Assembly: GCA_016744775.1 (NCBI GenBank)
Contig: JADGDS010000007.1
Span: 1-64,000, forward strand
Length of the DNA stretch: 64,000 nucleotides
Source of the DNA: Candidatus Marithrix sp.
Lineage (GTDB): Bacteria; Pseudomonadota; Gammaproteobacteria; Beggiatoales; Beggiatoaceae
Reading direction: 5' to 3'
A program made the translations under genes and the position numbers. Positions 50,882 to 60,273 of this stretch are shown here, piece by piece. The notes under the pieces are model-generated. The model saw only the letters and a list, made by a program, of their open reading frames with translations. It made no database searches and was not told the origin of the DNA. Numbering within the stretch: the first letter of the stretch is position 1; the number at the start of each line of letters is the position of its first letter.

Positions 50882-51271
50882 ATGAAATATGGAGATTTAA
50901 CACATAAGATAATTGGTTGTGCAATGGAAGTTCATAAAACGCTAGGAAATGGTTTTCAGGAAGTGATTTACCAGCGATGTTTGGTTATTGAAATGAAATA
51001 TGCCGGTATTGAATTTGAGAGGGAGAAAGAAATGAAAATTCATTATCGTGGATATGAAGTTGGTAAAAGAAGAGTTGATTTTTTTGTTGAAAATATAATT
51101 ATGGTAGAGATTAAGGCAGTAATAGAGTTGCAAGATGTGCATTTAGCACAGGCTATGAATTATATTGAAGCTTATAATACGGAAATCGGCTTATTGATTA
51201 ATTTTGGGGCTAAAAGCTTGCAATTTAAAAGAGTTCATAACAATAAATTACTCAAAAGGCTTGAACCTTGA
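50882..51271 (+). CDS. GxxExxY protein
   Basis: 129 residues from ATG 50882 (AAAGG upstream); a TTG at 50876 is less likely. The family motif is GFQEVIY. The PD-(D/E)xK-like core follows: YEVGKRRVDFFVENIIMVEIKAV with Asp and the Glu-x-Lys pair, then INFGAKSLQFKRVHN. These proteins are common in environmental bacteria and often lie near repeats; nuclease activity is suspected but unproven. The stop lies inside an inverted repeat. Confidence 0.9.
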   Translation: MKYGDLTHKIIGCAMEVHKTLGNGFQEVIYQRCLVIEMKYAGIEFEREKEMKIHYRGYEVGKRRVDFFVENIIMVEIKAVIELQDVHLAQAMNYIEAYNTEIGLLINFGAKSLQFKRVHNNKLLKRLEP

Positions 51272-51349
51272 TTTTTAAGGATTAAAGGATTACCTTGATT
51301 ATTGTTTTAAAAAACTCAAGGTAATCAAGCTAATCAAATAAAATCAAGG
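51266..51349. repeat. Imperfect inverted repeat CCTTGATT
   Basis: CCTTGATTTTTAAGGATTAA pairs imperfectly with the region ending AAATCAAGG, with a nearly perfect inner TACCTTGA/TCAAGGTA stem. It overlaps the GxxExxY stop codon. Confidence 0.65.
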
Positions 51350-51365
51350 TTTAAGTAGTTAAATA

Positions 51366-52940
51366 ATGAATCAAAAAAATAATATAGACGTATTAATAAT
51401 AGGTAGCGGTGCTGCTGGTTTAAGCCTTGCCTTAGAATTAGCTGACCATCTCAATGTCACTATCTTATCAAAATCATCCCTTCAAGCCAGTTCCACCAAA
51501 TATGCTCAAGGAGGCATTTCTGCTGTCTTAAGTGAAGAGGATTCGCTAGATTCACATGTAGAAGATACACTAAATGCCGGCGCTGGATTATGTGATCCTG
51601 ATATTGTCAACTTTACAGTCTCACAAGGTGCTGATCGCATAAATTGGCTAATTAAACAAGGAATGCCTTTTACACAAGTAAATGATTCGCAAGGTAATAT
51701 TAATTACCACCTAACTCGTGAAGGCGGACATAGTCATCGGCGTGTAATACATGCCGCTGATGCTACTGGAGCCGCTATAGTTTCTACTTTATCACATAAA
51801 GTCAATGCTAATTCAAAAATCAACCTATTAGAAAACCATATTGTAATTGATTTAATTCTATCAGAATCCAGATGTGTTGGTGCTTATGTATTAAACAGAA
51901 ATACCAATAAAATTTCTATTATTCGCGCTCGCTTTGTAGTATTAGCCACTGGTGGAGCTGGTAAAGCCTATTTATATACCAGTAATCCAGATGTTACCAC
52001 TGGTGATGGAATTGCAATGGCTTGGCGTGCAGGTTGTCGCGTTGCCAATATGGAATTTATTCAATTTCATCCAAGCTGCTTATATCATCCCGACGCTAAA
52101 TCATTTCTAATAAGTGAAGCAGTCAGAGGTGAAGGTGGAAAATTATGCTTACCAGATGGTAGTAGATTTATGGATAAATTTGATTCACGAGCCGAACTTG
52201 CACCTCGCGACATTGTAGCACGAGCCATTGATCATGAAATGAAACGCTTAGGTTGTGATTGTGTATATCTTGATATTACACATAAATCTAAAGATTTTAT
52301 TATCAAGCATTTTCCTAATATTTATCATCGTTGCCTATCATTAGGCATCAATATGAGTAACCAAGCGATTCCAGTAGTGCCAGCAGCTCATTATACTTGT
52401 GGAGGTGTGATGACAGATCGTAATGCACGTACAGATATAAAAGGTTTATATGCTATAGGAGAAGTAGCTTTTACTGGTTTACATGGTGCCAATCGTATGG
52501 CAAGCAATTCATTATTAGAATGTTTAGTCTTTGCACATGCCGCTAGCATTGATATTTTAGCCCATATAAATGATACTCCAATGCCACCAAACTTACCTGA
52601 TTGGGATGAAAGCCGCGTTACAGATTCAGATGAAGAAGTAATTGTATCGCATAACTGGGAAGAACTACGTAGATTTATGTGGGATTATGTAGGTATAGTG
52701 AGAACCACTAAACGTCTGCAACGCGCTAAAAATAGAATTGACTTATTACAAAGCGAAATTGAAGAATACTATAGCAATTTCAGAGTAACGAATGACTTAC
52801 TAGAATTACGTAATCTAGCAGTAGTAGCCGAATTAATAATTCGCTCTGCTCAACTTAGACAAGAAAGCAGAGGATTACACTATATACTTGACTATCCTAA
52901 TACTAATGAAATTGCAGAAAATACTATTTTGACACCTTAA
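51366..52940 (+). CDS. nadB: L-aspartate oxidase
   Basis: First enzyme of de novo NAD synthesis, oxidising aspartate to iminoaspartate. The FAD site is [17 protein letters not shown], followed by [18 protein letters not shown]. The active-site regions are [32 protein letters not shown] and [37 protein letters not shown] is near the end. 524 residues, typical for NadB and shorter than succinate dehydrogenase flavoproteins. Partners nadA/nadC are not in the window. Confidence 0.96.
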   Translation: MNQKNNIDVLIIGSGAAGLSLALELADHLNVTILSKSSLQASSTKYAQGGISAVLSEEDSLDSHVEDTLNAGAGLCDPDIVNFTVSQGADRINWLIKQGMPFTQVNDSQGNINYHLTREGGHSHRRVIHAADATGAAIVSTLSHKVNANSKINLLENHIVIDLILSESRCVGAYVLNRNTNKISIIRARFVVLATGGAGKAYLYTSNPDVTTGDGIAMAWRAGCRVANMEFIQFHPSCLYHPDAKSFLISEAVRGEGGKLCLPDGSRFMDKFDSRAELAPRDIVARAIDHEMKRLGCDCVYLDITHKSKDFIIKHFPNIYHRCLSLGINMSNQAIPVVPAAHYTCGGVMTDRNARTDIKGLYAIGEVAFTGLHGANRMASNSLLECLVFAHAASIDILAHINDTPMPPNLPDWDESRVTDSDEEVIVSHNWEELRRFMWDYVGIVRTTKRLQRAKNRIDLLQSEIEEYYSNFRVTNDLLELRNLAVVAELIIRSAQLRQESRGLHYILDYPNTNEIAENTILTP

Positions 52941-52942
52941 AC

Positions 52943-53000
52943 TGAGTAGGTAGGGTTACGTGTTTTTACTGCGTAAAAAAAATCTAACCCTAACTACTCA
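52943..53000. repeat. GTAGG-type inverted repeat after nadB
   Basis: TGAGTAGGTAGGGTTA pairs with TAACCCTAACTACTCA with one bulge, and has a T-rich/A-rich centre. It lies between the convergent nadB and Fic genes and runs three bases into the Fic stop region. Third member of the family at 13462 and 48049. Confidence 0.75.
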
Positions 53001-54119
53001 ACTAAATACCAGCTCATAATAAACTCCGCGACCATTGCCAATTTTTTTCATAATAGCCTTTTCTACTAAATCAGCTAAATCACGACTAGCAGTAATACGT
53101 GTTGTTTTTGTAATTCCTGTATATTTCTGAACCCTCATGCCACCTTCAAAATGATTCGGTAGAGCTAAAAGCATCTTGTTTATCACCTTTTTTTGCCGTT
53201 CATTCAGTTTTGTATCTCGATGTTTATCCCAAAATTTAGCTTTTTTCTGAATAGATTCCAGTTTAACTAATGCTTCATCTATAGATGCTTCAAGCATAAA
53301 TATAAACCATTCCATCCAAAGACTTATATCTAAATCTATCTGCTTACAGACACTATCAAGTACAGTATAATACTGTTTTCGTCTATTATGTATTACAGTA
53401 GATATAGAATAAAAATTAGCATTGATCATATTTCCAGATGCCAATACAAAATCAGTGATAGCCCTAGCTATTCGCCCATTGCCATCATCAAAAGGATGAA
53501 TAAGAACAAACCAAAGGTGTGCTATAGAAGCCTTATAAAAAATATTTTTTTCATTTTTACTATTTAACCATATTAAAAAATTACTCATTAGCTCTTCAAC
53601 TAGTATTGAAGGAGGAGCTATATAATGAAGTTTTTCTTTCTCCCAAGCTCCAGAAACTATTTTCATATCCTCTTTACCAGTACGATATTCTCCCACTCTA
53701 ATCTTTCTAAGCCCACTTTGCCCCATAGGAAAAAGTGCTTTATGCCAACCACAAAGTCGTTGCTTGCTCAATGGTTCATTTGCATTCTGTTTAGCATCTA
53801 TTGTGATTTCAACAATAGCATCACTCTGCACAGTAGAACCATAATCTTCATCTAAGCCAAGTCTTAAAATTTTATTGATAGAAGAATGAACAGAAGAACG
53901 TTGCAAAATTTCACCTTCAATAGCTGAAGTTGCTATAGCTTCATTAGAAAGCATATCTATAAATAGTGCCTTAGTATCATCACTACTTATAAACTTTTCA
54001 ATCATATTTAATTGACCAAATCTATAATAAATATGTTCTAATTCTAATTTTTTGAATACAAAATTTGGAAAAGCCTCACTCTGCCAAATCCAGTTTTTTA
54101 CTTGATGATATGTTTTCAT
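52998..54119 (-). CDS. Fic-family protein with N-terminal DUF4172 and C-terminal winged helix
   Basis: The ATG at 54119 is chosen; a TTG precedes it. 373 residues. The N-terminus (KNWIWQSEAFPNFVF) is DUF4172-like. The inhibitory helix motif SAIEGE is at about 65-70, and the catalytic motif HPFDDGNGRIAR starts at about 208. The C-terminal 60 residues read as a winged helix (TGITKTTRITASRDLADLVE). Fic enzymes transfer AMP (or related groups) to proteins; the inhibitory Glu is present, so it should be self-restrained. Probably a stand-alone regulator or toxin. Confidence 0.93.
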   Translation of the reverse strand: MKTYHQVKNWIWQSEAFPNFVFKKLELEHIYYRFGQLNMIEKFISSDDTKALFIDMLSNEAIATSAIEGEILQRSSVHSSINKILRLGLDEDYGSTVQSDAIVEITIDAKQNANEPLSKQRLCGWHKALFPMGQSGLRKIRVGEYRTGKEDMKIVSGAWEKEKLHYIAPPSILVEELMSNFLIWLNSKNEKNIFYKASIAHLWFVLIHPFDDGNGRIARAITDFVLASGNMINANFYSISTVIHNRRKQYYTVLDSVCKQIDLDISLWMEWFIFMLEASIDEALVKLESIQKKAKFWDKHRDTKLNERQKKVINKMLLALPNHFEGGMRVQKYTGITKTTRITASRDLADLVEKAIMKKIGNGRGVYYELVFS

Positions 54120-54147
54120 CAATTAATCGTATCATTTTTTGATATGA

Positions 54148-54930
54148 TTAAACAACTAATTTAAATCTCAATCCTGCCAAAGTGGCAAAAATCCCTTTTT
54201 TCTGTGATTGTGCCGCTATAATTGAAATATTATCTCCTTCTGCGCCACCATTTTCTAATGCTTGTTTTACTAGTTGTTGAATTCGTTGTTTTAGTGGTTT
54301 GTTGGTTTGTTTTAAAGCTATTGCGAGTTGTTCAGTTGTTATATGTTCCCAAAAACCATCTGTACATAATACTATGCTATCACCGGGGTGTAATTTTGCT
54401 TCTCCAAAATCTGCTTGTATGTCTTCATCTTCTCCACCTAAGCCTTTTAATAGGCTACCTTGATCGGGGTGTGTTGCCATTTCTTGTTCTTTTATACGCC
54501 CTAATTCATATAATAGTTGTACTATTGAATGATCTTTTGTGCGTTCTAGTAATTTGGTTCCACGAAAATGATATAGGCGGCTGTCTCCTAAATGTGCCCA
54601 CCAGATGTATTGATCTTTTATATAAGCTAAAACACAGGTGCTTCTCGGTGAAATATTATTTTGTTCACCAATTAGATTAATATTTTCATGTGCTTGTTCA
54701 ATAATATTTTGTAAAAAATGTGGAATATATTCATCTGTAAATTCTTGCCAAGCTTGTTCAGCGGTTTTAATTACCATTTCTGATGCTAAACTACCGCCTT
54801 GATGCCCACCCATACCGTCAGCAGCCACTAATAAATGTTGTTGATTATCAGGTGTTGAAAATGTGGCTATTCGATCTTGTTGTTCTTCTCTTCCACCTAT
54901 ATGATTATCGTATGCTATTTCCCAATTCAT
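54148..54930 (-). CDS. PP2C-type Ser/Thr protein phosphatase
   Basis: 260 residues with all metal-binding motifs: EEQQDR, VAADGMGGHQGG, LGDSRLYHFR, LCTDGFWEH and EGDNISIIAA. Cytoplasmic, as in the Stp/PphA group that pairs with Hanks-type kinases; no such kinase is in the window. The start lies 26 nt inside the end of msbA, so it is probably translated from the msbA transcript. Confidence 0.94.
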   Translation of the reverse strand: MNWEIAYDNHIGGREEQQDRIATFSTPDNQQHLLVAADGMGGHQGGSLASEMVIKTAEQAWQEFTDEYIPHFLQNIIEQAHENINLIGEQNNISPRSTCVLAYIKDQYIWWAHLGDSRLYHFRGTKLLERTKDHSIVQLLYELGRIKEQEMATHPDQGSLLKGLGGEDEDIQADFGEAKLHPGDSIVLCTDGFWEHITTEQLAIALKQTNKPLKQRIQQLVKQALENGGAEGDNISIIAAQSQKKGIFATLAGLRFKLVV

Positions 54931-56644
54931 TTTGATATAAATTTGCGTAAATTCCGTTGTTTGTAATTAATTGACTATGTGTGCCAATCTCAACAATACG
55001 ACCATTTTCCATTACAATAATTCTATCTGCATTCACTATAGTTGATAAACGGTGAGCTATAATTAAAGTTGTACGCCCTTGTTTCAGTTGCTCTAATGAT
55101 TGTTGAACTTGAGATTCTGAATTATTATCTAAAGCGGCTGTTGCTTCATCAAATATTAATATTGCTGCATCTTTTAATAAAGCCCGTGCTATTGCTAGAC
55201 GCTGACGTTGCCCACCTGATAATTTAACTCCTCTTTCACCAATGACTGTATCTAAGCCTTGTGGCATTTGTTCAATAAATTCCATTGCATAGGCAGATGT
55301 TGCAGCTTTTATAATTTTATCGCGCGATGCTCCTGCCATTGCTCCATAAGCAATATTTGCCGCTATACTATCATTGAATAATACTACTTCTTGGCTTACT
55401 AGAGCGATATTTTCCCGTAATGTGGCTAAGGATAATTGATTAATATTTATGCCATCTAATAACAAGCTTCCCTTAGTAATATTATAAAATCTAGGGATTA
55501 AATTGGCTATTGTAGTTTTACCGCTGCCAGATTTTCCTACAAATGCGATGGTTTCACCGGCTTTAATATCTAAGCTAATTTCTTGTAATGCTGGTATTTT
55601 TTGGTCTTCATAGCTGAAAGTAATATTATTAAAACTTAATTGTCCATTAAATTTTTTTGATTCGGTTTCTGCTTTATCTGGTTCTGAAACTTGATCAATT
55701 AATGCAAATATACTTTGTGCTGCCGCTAATCCTTGTTGTAATTGTTCATTGATTTTGGTTAAGTGTTTTATAGGAGCAAATAACATTCCCATTGCGGTAA
55801 ATAGTGATACAAAAGCACCTACGGTTATATTTTCAGATGCTGATTGTACGGCTGCTATATAAATAATAATGCCTAAAACAGAGCCGGTAAGTAGTTGTAC
55901 TATAAATACACTTAATCCTGAAGTTAGTTGGGTTTTTACTTCTAAATGTTGTACCTGATTAGAGGCTTTATGAAAACGTTGATGTTCATATTTATGCCCG
56001 CCAAATACTTTGACTAGTTTATGCCCGATGATAGTTTCTTCTAGCACTCTTGTCATTTGCCCCATCGCGTCTTGCATAGAAGTATTCATATTTCTAAGTC
56101 GTTTACTAACAAAACGAATCACTAAAATCATTAGCGGCACAATTGAAAATACAATTAAAGATAATTTCCAATTAAGATAAAACATCCATGCCAATAAACC
56201 GATGACAATTAAAGTATCACGTATTAAGATGACTAAAGCATCAGTAGCGGCAGCCATAACTCGATTTACGTCATAAGTAACTTTAGATAATAATACGCCG
56301 CTAGAAGTTTTATCAAATTCAGTGCTGGGTAATGTTAAGATTTTTTCAAACATTTCTTGGCGTAAATCCATGACTAAATGCGCCGCTATCCATTTCATAC
56401 CAACGCTACTAGCCAACATAGCCAAGCCTTTAACTACAATTAATAACATTAATAACAATGGAATTAACTTTATCGTGGCTGGATCCTTTTCAACAAATCC
56501 ACCATCTAATAATGGTTGAATTAAAGCGGCTAAAATTGGATCAGTCAATGCCATTACAATAATAGCAAAAATTGCTAAAGCAAAAATACGCCAATAGGGT
56601 ATTACATAATGTAATAGGCGTAAGTATAAGGATTTACTAGTCAT
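54905..56644 (-). CDS. msbA: Lipid A export ATP-binding/permease protein MsbA
   Basis: ABC half-transporter, 579 residues, that flips lipid A-core across the inner membrane. Six helices lie in the first ~310 residues. Walker A is VGKSGSGKTTIAN, the signature LSGGQRQRLAIARALL, Walker B ILIFDEATAALD, and the H-loop IAHRLST. The length and the start (LRLLHYVIPYWRIFALAI) match MsbA rather than drug exporters. An overlapping PP2C gene follows. waaA/lpxK, frequent neighbours elsewhere, are absent. Confidence 0.92.
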   Translation of the reverse strand: MTSKSLYLRLLHYVIPYWRIFALAIFAIIVMALTDPILAALIQPLLDGGFVEKDPATIKLIPLLLMLLIVVKGLAMLASSVGMKWIAAHLVMDLRQEMFEKILTLPSTEFDKTSSGVLLSKVTYDVNRVMAAATDALVILIRDTLIVIGLLAWMFYLNWKLSLIVFSIVPLMILVIRFVSKRLRNMNTSMQDAMGQMTRVLEETIIGHKLVKVFGGHKYEHQRFHKASNQVQHLEVKTQLTSGLSVFIVQLLTGSVLGIIIYIAAVQSASENITVGAFVSLFTAMGMLFAPIKHLTKINEQLQQGLAAAQSIFALIDQVSEPDKAETESKKFNGQLSFNNITFSYEDQKIPALQEISLDIKAGETIAFVGKSGSGKTTIANLIPRFYNITKGSLLLDGININQLSLATLRENIALVSQEVVLFNDSIAANIAYGAMAGASRDKIIKAATSAYAMEFIEQMPQGLDTVIGERGVKLSGGQRQRLAIARALLKDAAILIFDEATAALDNNSESQVQQSLEQLKQGRTTLIIAHRLSTIVNADRIIVMENGRIVEIGTHSQLITNNGIYANLYQNELGNSIR

Positions 56645-56935
56645 CTAATTTTAAAAGGCTACTATTTTTGGTAAATCTTACCATATCACAGCTTAGTAAT
56701 GGTAGCAACCATGCTACAGTTTTCCTAATTAAAATGTTATGTCTAAAATTATCAAAGATAAATATATTTTATTTACAAATTTAAATATTAAGCTTAAAAA
56801 ATACTTGCATGATCTATTTAAATGATTTATTATTTTTAGGCGTATATATATTACGTAATTAGTCAAGTTTCAACAAGGAAATATTTTATAACAGACTCAT
56901 TAATAAACATATTTTAGTAATAGGAAATATATTTT

Positions 56936-57850
56936 ATGAAAAAAGTATTAGTTTTTATTAGTATGATGTTTTGTATATTTAGTAGCTCAGCAATTATAGC
57001 TAATTCCATATCTACAGATAATAGATATTATAAAGGGCGTATAGGAAAAATAAATCCAAAATTTACTTCGCATCAAAAAATGATTATTTTCCAAGCTGAG
57101 TCTCAACTGACACAGGCTGAACGAATTCTTAGTAGAATTCAGCGCAAGAAACATATCTCTCAAGGAAACATGGAGAGCTTTGAGCAAGCAATGTTTAATT
57201 ATGCTTCTTCTATGAAAAAAGCTTATGATAATGCTATTAAACAGACAGAAAAGTATAGTAAATCTAAAGGTAAGCAAGCGAGTATAGATGCTTTAAATAG
57301 ATTCGAGAAAATAGCCCATCTGCATATAAATAAAACCAAAAAGATAGAATATCGTAGCCAAATTATAGAGAAAAAGATACAAACAGCTAAAATAACCTTA
57401 GATTCTCAGATAATCAAAAATTTCTCACGACAAGAATTAAAAAATTTCAAGCAGTCTTTGGCACCCGGAGGGTTACAACACTATCAGAAAATACATCCAC
57501 GCCTTTTTAAACCGCGCAAAGATTTTAAACAGCATAAATATCTGAATCATAGGAGTGCTATTGATATCGAAAGAGAAGAAGAAATTTGCAATACCACACC
57601 ATTATTAGAACAAGTCAGTAATTTTTTTGTTACTCCAGTAGAAGCAAAGGTAGCTGCTCCTTGTATTTATCCTTGTGCAAGAAAAAAATGGAGAAGTTGC
57701 CGTAATTGTGTTATTAAAGCTGGTTCAAAAGCGATAAGAATATGGAATTATTTTGTACGTAGTTGGAATCGTTGTAAGAGAAAATCATGGTGGAAGCGTT
57801 GGTGGTGTAAAAGTAAAGCTGTCTCAAGATTAGTATATGAACTTGGATAA
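56936..57850 (+). CDS. Secreted protein with cationic Trp/Cys-rich C-terminal domain
   Basis: 304 residues, signal peptide 1-22. Residues 25-205 are basic and helical (QAESQLTQAERILSRIQRKK). About 225-240 is a small hydrophobic bridge ending TPVEAKVAAPC. The last 65 residues are strongly cationic with six Cys and about eight Trp (KKWRSCRNC, WNRCKRKSWWKRWWCKSK). The bridge looks like a second cleavage site, so the tail could be released as a disulfide-rich peptide. Options are an antimicrobial peptide precursor, a nucleic-acid or polyanion-binding matrix protein, or an amidase inhibitor. No immunity or transporter gene is obvious. A hairpin at 57871 ends the transcript. Confidence 0.72.
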   Translation: MKKVLVFISMMFCIFSSSAIIANSISTDNRYYKGRIGKINPKFTSHQKMIIFQAESQLTQAERILSRIQRKKHISQGNMESFEQAMFNYASSMKKAYDNAIKQTEKYSKSKGKQASIDALNRFEKIAHLHINKTKKIEYRSQIIEKKIQTAKITLDSQIIKNFSRQELKNFKQSLAPGGLQHYQKIHPRLFKPRKDFKQHKYLNHRSAIDIEREEEICNTTPLLEQVSNFFVTPVEAKVAAPCIYPCARKKWRSCRNCVIKAGSKAIRIWNYFVRSWNRCKRKSWWKRWWCKSKAVSRLVYELG

Positions 57851-57870
57851 GTATCTGCAAAAACAATCTA

Positions 57871-57901
57871 AATACAGGATATTTTAAATTTATCCTGTAT
57901 T
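57871..57901 (+). terminator. Hairpin after the cationic protein gene
   Basis: AATACAGGATA pairs perfectly with TATCCTGTATT around a 9-nt loop, 20 nt after the stop. Confidence 0.65.
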
Positions 57902-57989
57902 TATGTGAAAAATACCTAATAGAAATTTAGATAGCACTCATGCTCTTAGGTATTAGATAAACTATTTTCCATCTCTTTGAGGGCTATCA

Positions 57990-58115
57990 TCAAATTCGCC
58001 TGAGTCCAAAGTAGTGGTACATGGTTAATCCATTATTAAAAACAGAAAAGAAAAATGTTCCTTTATTTTCAATAAATGACTTTATTTGATGAATGCTGTC
58101 TAAAGTGTATTTGGG
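57990..58115 (-). pseudogene. Coding remnant, unknown family
   Basis: After a TAG at 58116-58118 the frame reads PKYTLDSIHQIKSFIENKGT and continues with aromatic-rich sequence to a TGA at 57990. A neighbouring frame upstream begins MNIINNQEIANLAQIHFRQH at 58152; a frameshift would join them. Looks like a broken small gene. Confidence 0.35.
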
Positions 58116-58267
58116 CTAAATTAGCTATTTCTTGATTATTTATTATGTTCATAGTTTTCAACTACATAGATATTGTGTGTTTGGATACTAATATATCTTT
58201 ATTAATTCAAATAATTAAGTAGTTAAGCATAAGTTTTAATTATTAAATTATGCAGCTTGGCTATTTA

Positions 58268-58399
58268 TCAATCATCAATATCCACTCCAGTAAAGGCTTG
58301 TAAGGCTCGTGAAAGTAATTCGATGCCTAAGTCGGTGAGTATTTCAGTACCAATTTCTGCACCAACTTCTCTTAACAAACTTGGTTCTCGTTCTTGCAA
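58268..58399 (-). pseudogene. C-terminal coding remnant
   Basis: 43 codons after an in-frame TAG: LQEREPSLLREVGAEIGTEI then LTDLGIELLSRALQAFTGVD, ending at a TGA. Helical and well-formed, so probably the tail of a lost gene. No start codon but TTG. Confidence 0.35.
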
Positions 58400-58468
58400 C
58401 TAAGTCAGCAACGTGTTAGTTCTTTCTAAGACAAGCTTTATAGTTTCATTTGTCCTGTCACAGAACAA

Positions 58469-58621
58469 TTATTCTACATTGTCAAATGATATATTGCCTG
58501 CGATCGAAACCACAAAGCATTTATGGTCTCCATAATCAGCGTCTTCTAATTTAATTAGAGCACCATTGCTATATTTATCTTTTATTCCATTAATTAGAAG
58601 TTCCGCTAGAGAGTGGGTCAA
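58469..58621 (-). pseudogene. Possible frameshifted tail of the small acidic gene
   Basis: 50 codons beginning with TTG that overlaps the TGA of the preceding frame (TTGA): LTHSLAELLINGIKDKYSNG and on to GNISFDNVE. Either a second coupled small gene or the second half of one gene (about 126 residues) broken by a one-base shift near 58620. I favour the frameshift. Confidence 0.4.
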
Positions 58622-58851
58622 GTATTGCTGATTGTCTCGAAGGAATCTTCATCCAGATTCTCTAGCATGTTATCAAACATGTCATCTAAGCAGATTGCAA
58701 CAAAGGCTGAATTTTCATTTCTAGGAATGATGTATGTAAATATAGATGATTCATCGTCAACCTGCGATTCAATCTCAATATAAGAGTTTGTAGTTCTGAT
58801 CTCTGGTTCTTCATTATTGACGTTACGTCTTTCTGAAATAAAAAAGTACAT
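58618..58851 (-). CDS. Small acidic protein, possibly truncated by frameshift
   Basis: 77 residues from an ATG with a clear AAAGGAAA ribosome site. Very acidic in its second half (DDMFDNMLENLDEDSFE). The N-terminal part alternates strands (SYIEIESQVDDESSIFTYII). It stops at a point where the next frame continues with plausible protein (58469-58621), so the intact gene may have been longer. Not recognised; a small immunity-type or YbjN-like protein is possible. Confidence 0.5.
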   Translation of the reverse strand: MYFFISERRNVNNEEPEIRTTNSYIEIESQVDDESSIFTYIIPRNENSAFVAICLDDMFDNMLENLDEDSFETISNT

Positions 58852-58947
58852 GATTCAAGTTTCCTTTATAATTGTATAATATTCATTTTATATACATAAT
58901 AATTGTCAGCTAAATTCATTCGACTTTTGTCGCGTTATATATAAAAA

Positions 58948-59020
58948 TATAATCTCACACTGACAAAATATTTCGAGTTTCTGATGGATGCGCTAAACAT
59001 ATTTTTTTTATGACATAATT
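58948..59020 (+). repeat. Upstream repeat element, copy 1
   Basis: Contains TATAATCTCACAC, then CAAAATATTTCGAGTTT, GATGGATGCGCTAAACATA and ATGACATAATT. Shared with 62743-62780 (first part) and 63753-63820 (whole). It ends about 20-30 nt before the ribosome site of the regulator gene. Position suggests a promoter or operator shared by a locus family. Confidence 0.8.
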
Positions 59021-59077
59021 AATAATTATTAAACAAATAAAGGAATAATTATCATCTTTACCGAATATATCATAGGG

Positions 59078-60208
59078 TTGCAACAGAAAGATGAACCCCC
59101 TAAGCTGCTCAAAGCTATTGCCGAGGCTTTATGTGATGAAATGCTTAAACAAGGATTATGGCTTTTATCACCGAAATTTCTTGGTTATGATTGGAATAGT
59201 TGGTATGAAAGAGTAGATGGAAATCATAATTCACCAGTTTATGTACCAGCAGCTTCAAATAAGGGTAATTGTCTTGACAATAATAGGATCAAAATTGTCA
59301 CTGATACTCATTCTACTCTGACAACTTCTCTAAATCTGTGCCCTGATGCCTTTAAAGAATTATTATTTGATTGCTATATTAATGTCATTATTCAACAATT
59401 AGAATTCTTGCAGGCTCAGATAAAGTTGCATAATAATATTGATCGGTTGGTATTTCAGAACATTCATTTTTTTGTAACCAAGCTGCGGAAAAAAGCGGAT
59501 CCAGTAGGATATGCCATCGCACAAAATACCAAGAATGCTATTCAAGCTGCCATTGCTCTGAATGTTATTACAGCTAATAAACTTAAAATCAACAATAAAA
59601 CATTACTCACTTTTTCCTCATTATCTGATTCAACCATACTTTCAAGAAAAAACGCGCTCTCTAAAACACTCCGTAACAATAAAAGGTGGACTAAAGAATT
59701 TTTACTCGAACTATCAAAACAAAATAATACAGAAGAAGTTAAAGAACTATTTGTTAATATTATTTGCCAGTTGAAACAATTCGGTATTAGCCGTTTTTAT
59801 TTTAAGGATTTGGTAGATGCGGTGAAAGAAGATGTGCGTGCAATAGTAAAAGAAGAACTGGCTATTGTAGCACCTGACTATATTGGCGGTACAGCAAGAT
59901 ATGAACAGGATAATGAAGGTGATAATGAAAGAGTTTTATTTATTTTGCCTGATGACATCTATGAGAATTATGAAGTTTTTATTTATTGGTGTGAACAAAT
60001 CAGGAAAGCTATTGATCAATCGAATTATCAGGATAGAGTTCATAAGCAACTTGAAAGAATGTTCACAGAAATTGAAATGGCAATTGGGGATGGAGATGAT
60101 CCACCTTCACAATCTGAAATAGCAAGACGCTTACATATTCCCATTGCTACACTTAACGGATATATGAATAAGCTCCGTCAGCTAGTTGATACTGTAAAAG
60201 TCGAATGA
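59078..60208 (+). CDS. Putative HTH regulator (sigma-factor-like C-terminus)
   Basis: 376 residues from TTG 59078. The real start is probably upstream, because AAAGGA (59039-59044) is followed in frame by ATT 59048/ATC 59051 (IIFTEYIIGLQQKDE). No ATG is available, so either a rare start is used or the start codon has mutated. The N-terminal half is helical (AIAEALCDEMLKQGLWLL). About 330-372 is a helix-turn-helix (DPPSQSEIARRLHIPIATLN) resembling sigma region 4. It is followed 65 nt later by a single-helix membrane protein, so a regulator/membrane-partner pair is plausible. Family not recognised; the role in controlling CHAT-type loci is inferred from the shared upstream element. Confidence 0.62.
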   Translation: MQQKDEPPKLLKAIAEALCDEMLKQGLWLLSPKFLGYDWNSWYERVDGNHNSPVYVPAASNKGNCLDNNRIKIVTDTHSTLTTSLNLCPDAFKELLFDCYINVIIQQLEFLQAQIKLHNNIDRLVFQNIHFFVTKLRKKADPVGYAIAQNTKNAIQAAIALNVITANKLKINNKTLLTFSSLSDSTILSRKNALSKTLRNNKRWTKEFLLELSKQNNTEEVKELFVNIICQLKQFGISRFYFKDLVDAVKEDVRAIVKEELAIVAPDYIGGTARYEQDNEGDNERVLFILPDDIYENYEVFIYWCEQIRKAIDQSNYQDRVHKQLERMFTEIEMAIGDGDDPPSQSEIARRLHIPIATLNGYMNKLRQLVDTVKVE

Positions 60209-60273
60209 TTTGAAATGTTAAGTATTATATATAATATATGTACAGTTTTGCCCCTATAAAATAGGAGATAAAT

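Larger units (their letters stand above)
57902..58617. other. Zone of decayed minus-strand coding fragments
   Basis: No intact gene. Three minus-strand stretches have protein-like composition but no proper start, listed below where useful. Base composition is as in the surroundings. The zone lies between the cationic protein and the small acidic gene. Confidence 0.45.

Noticed and set aside
54222..54680. 152-residue plus-strand frame inside the PP2C phosphatase gene
   Set aside because: Leu/Val-rich shadow; the phosphatase on the other strand has all catalytic motifs.
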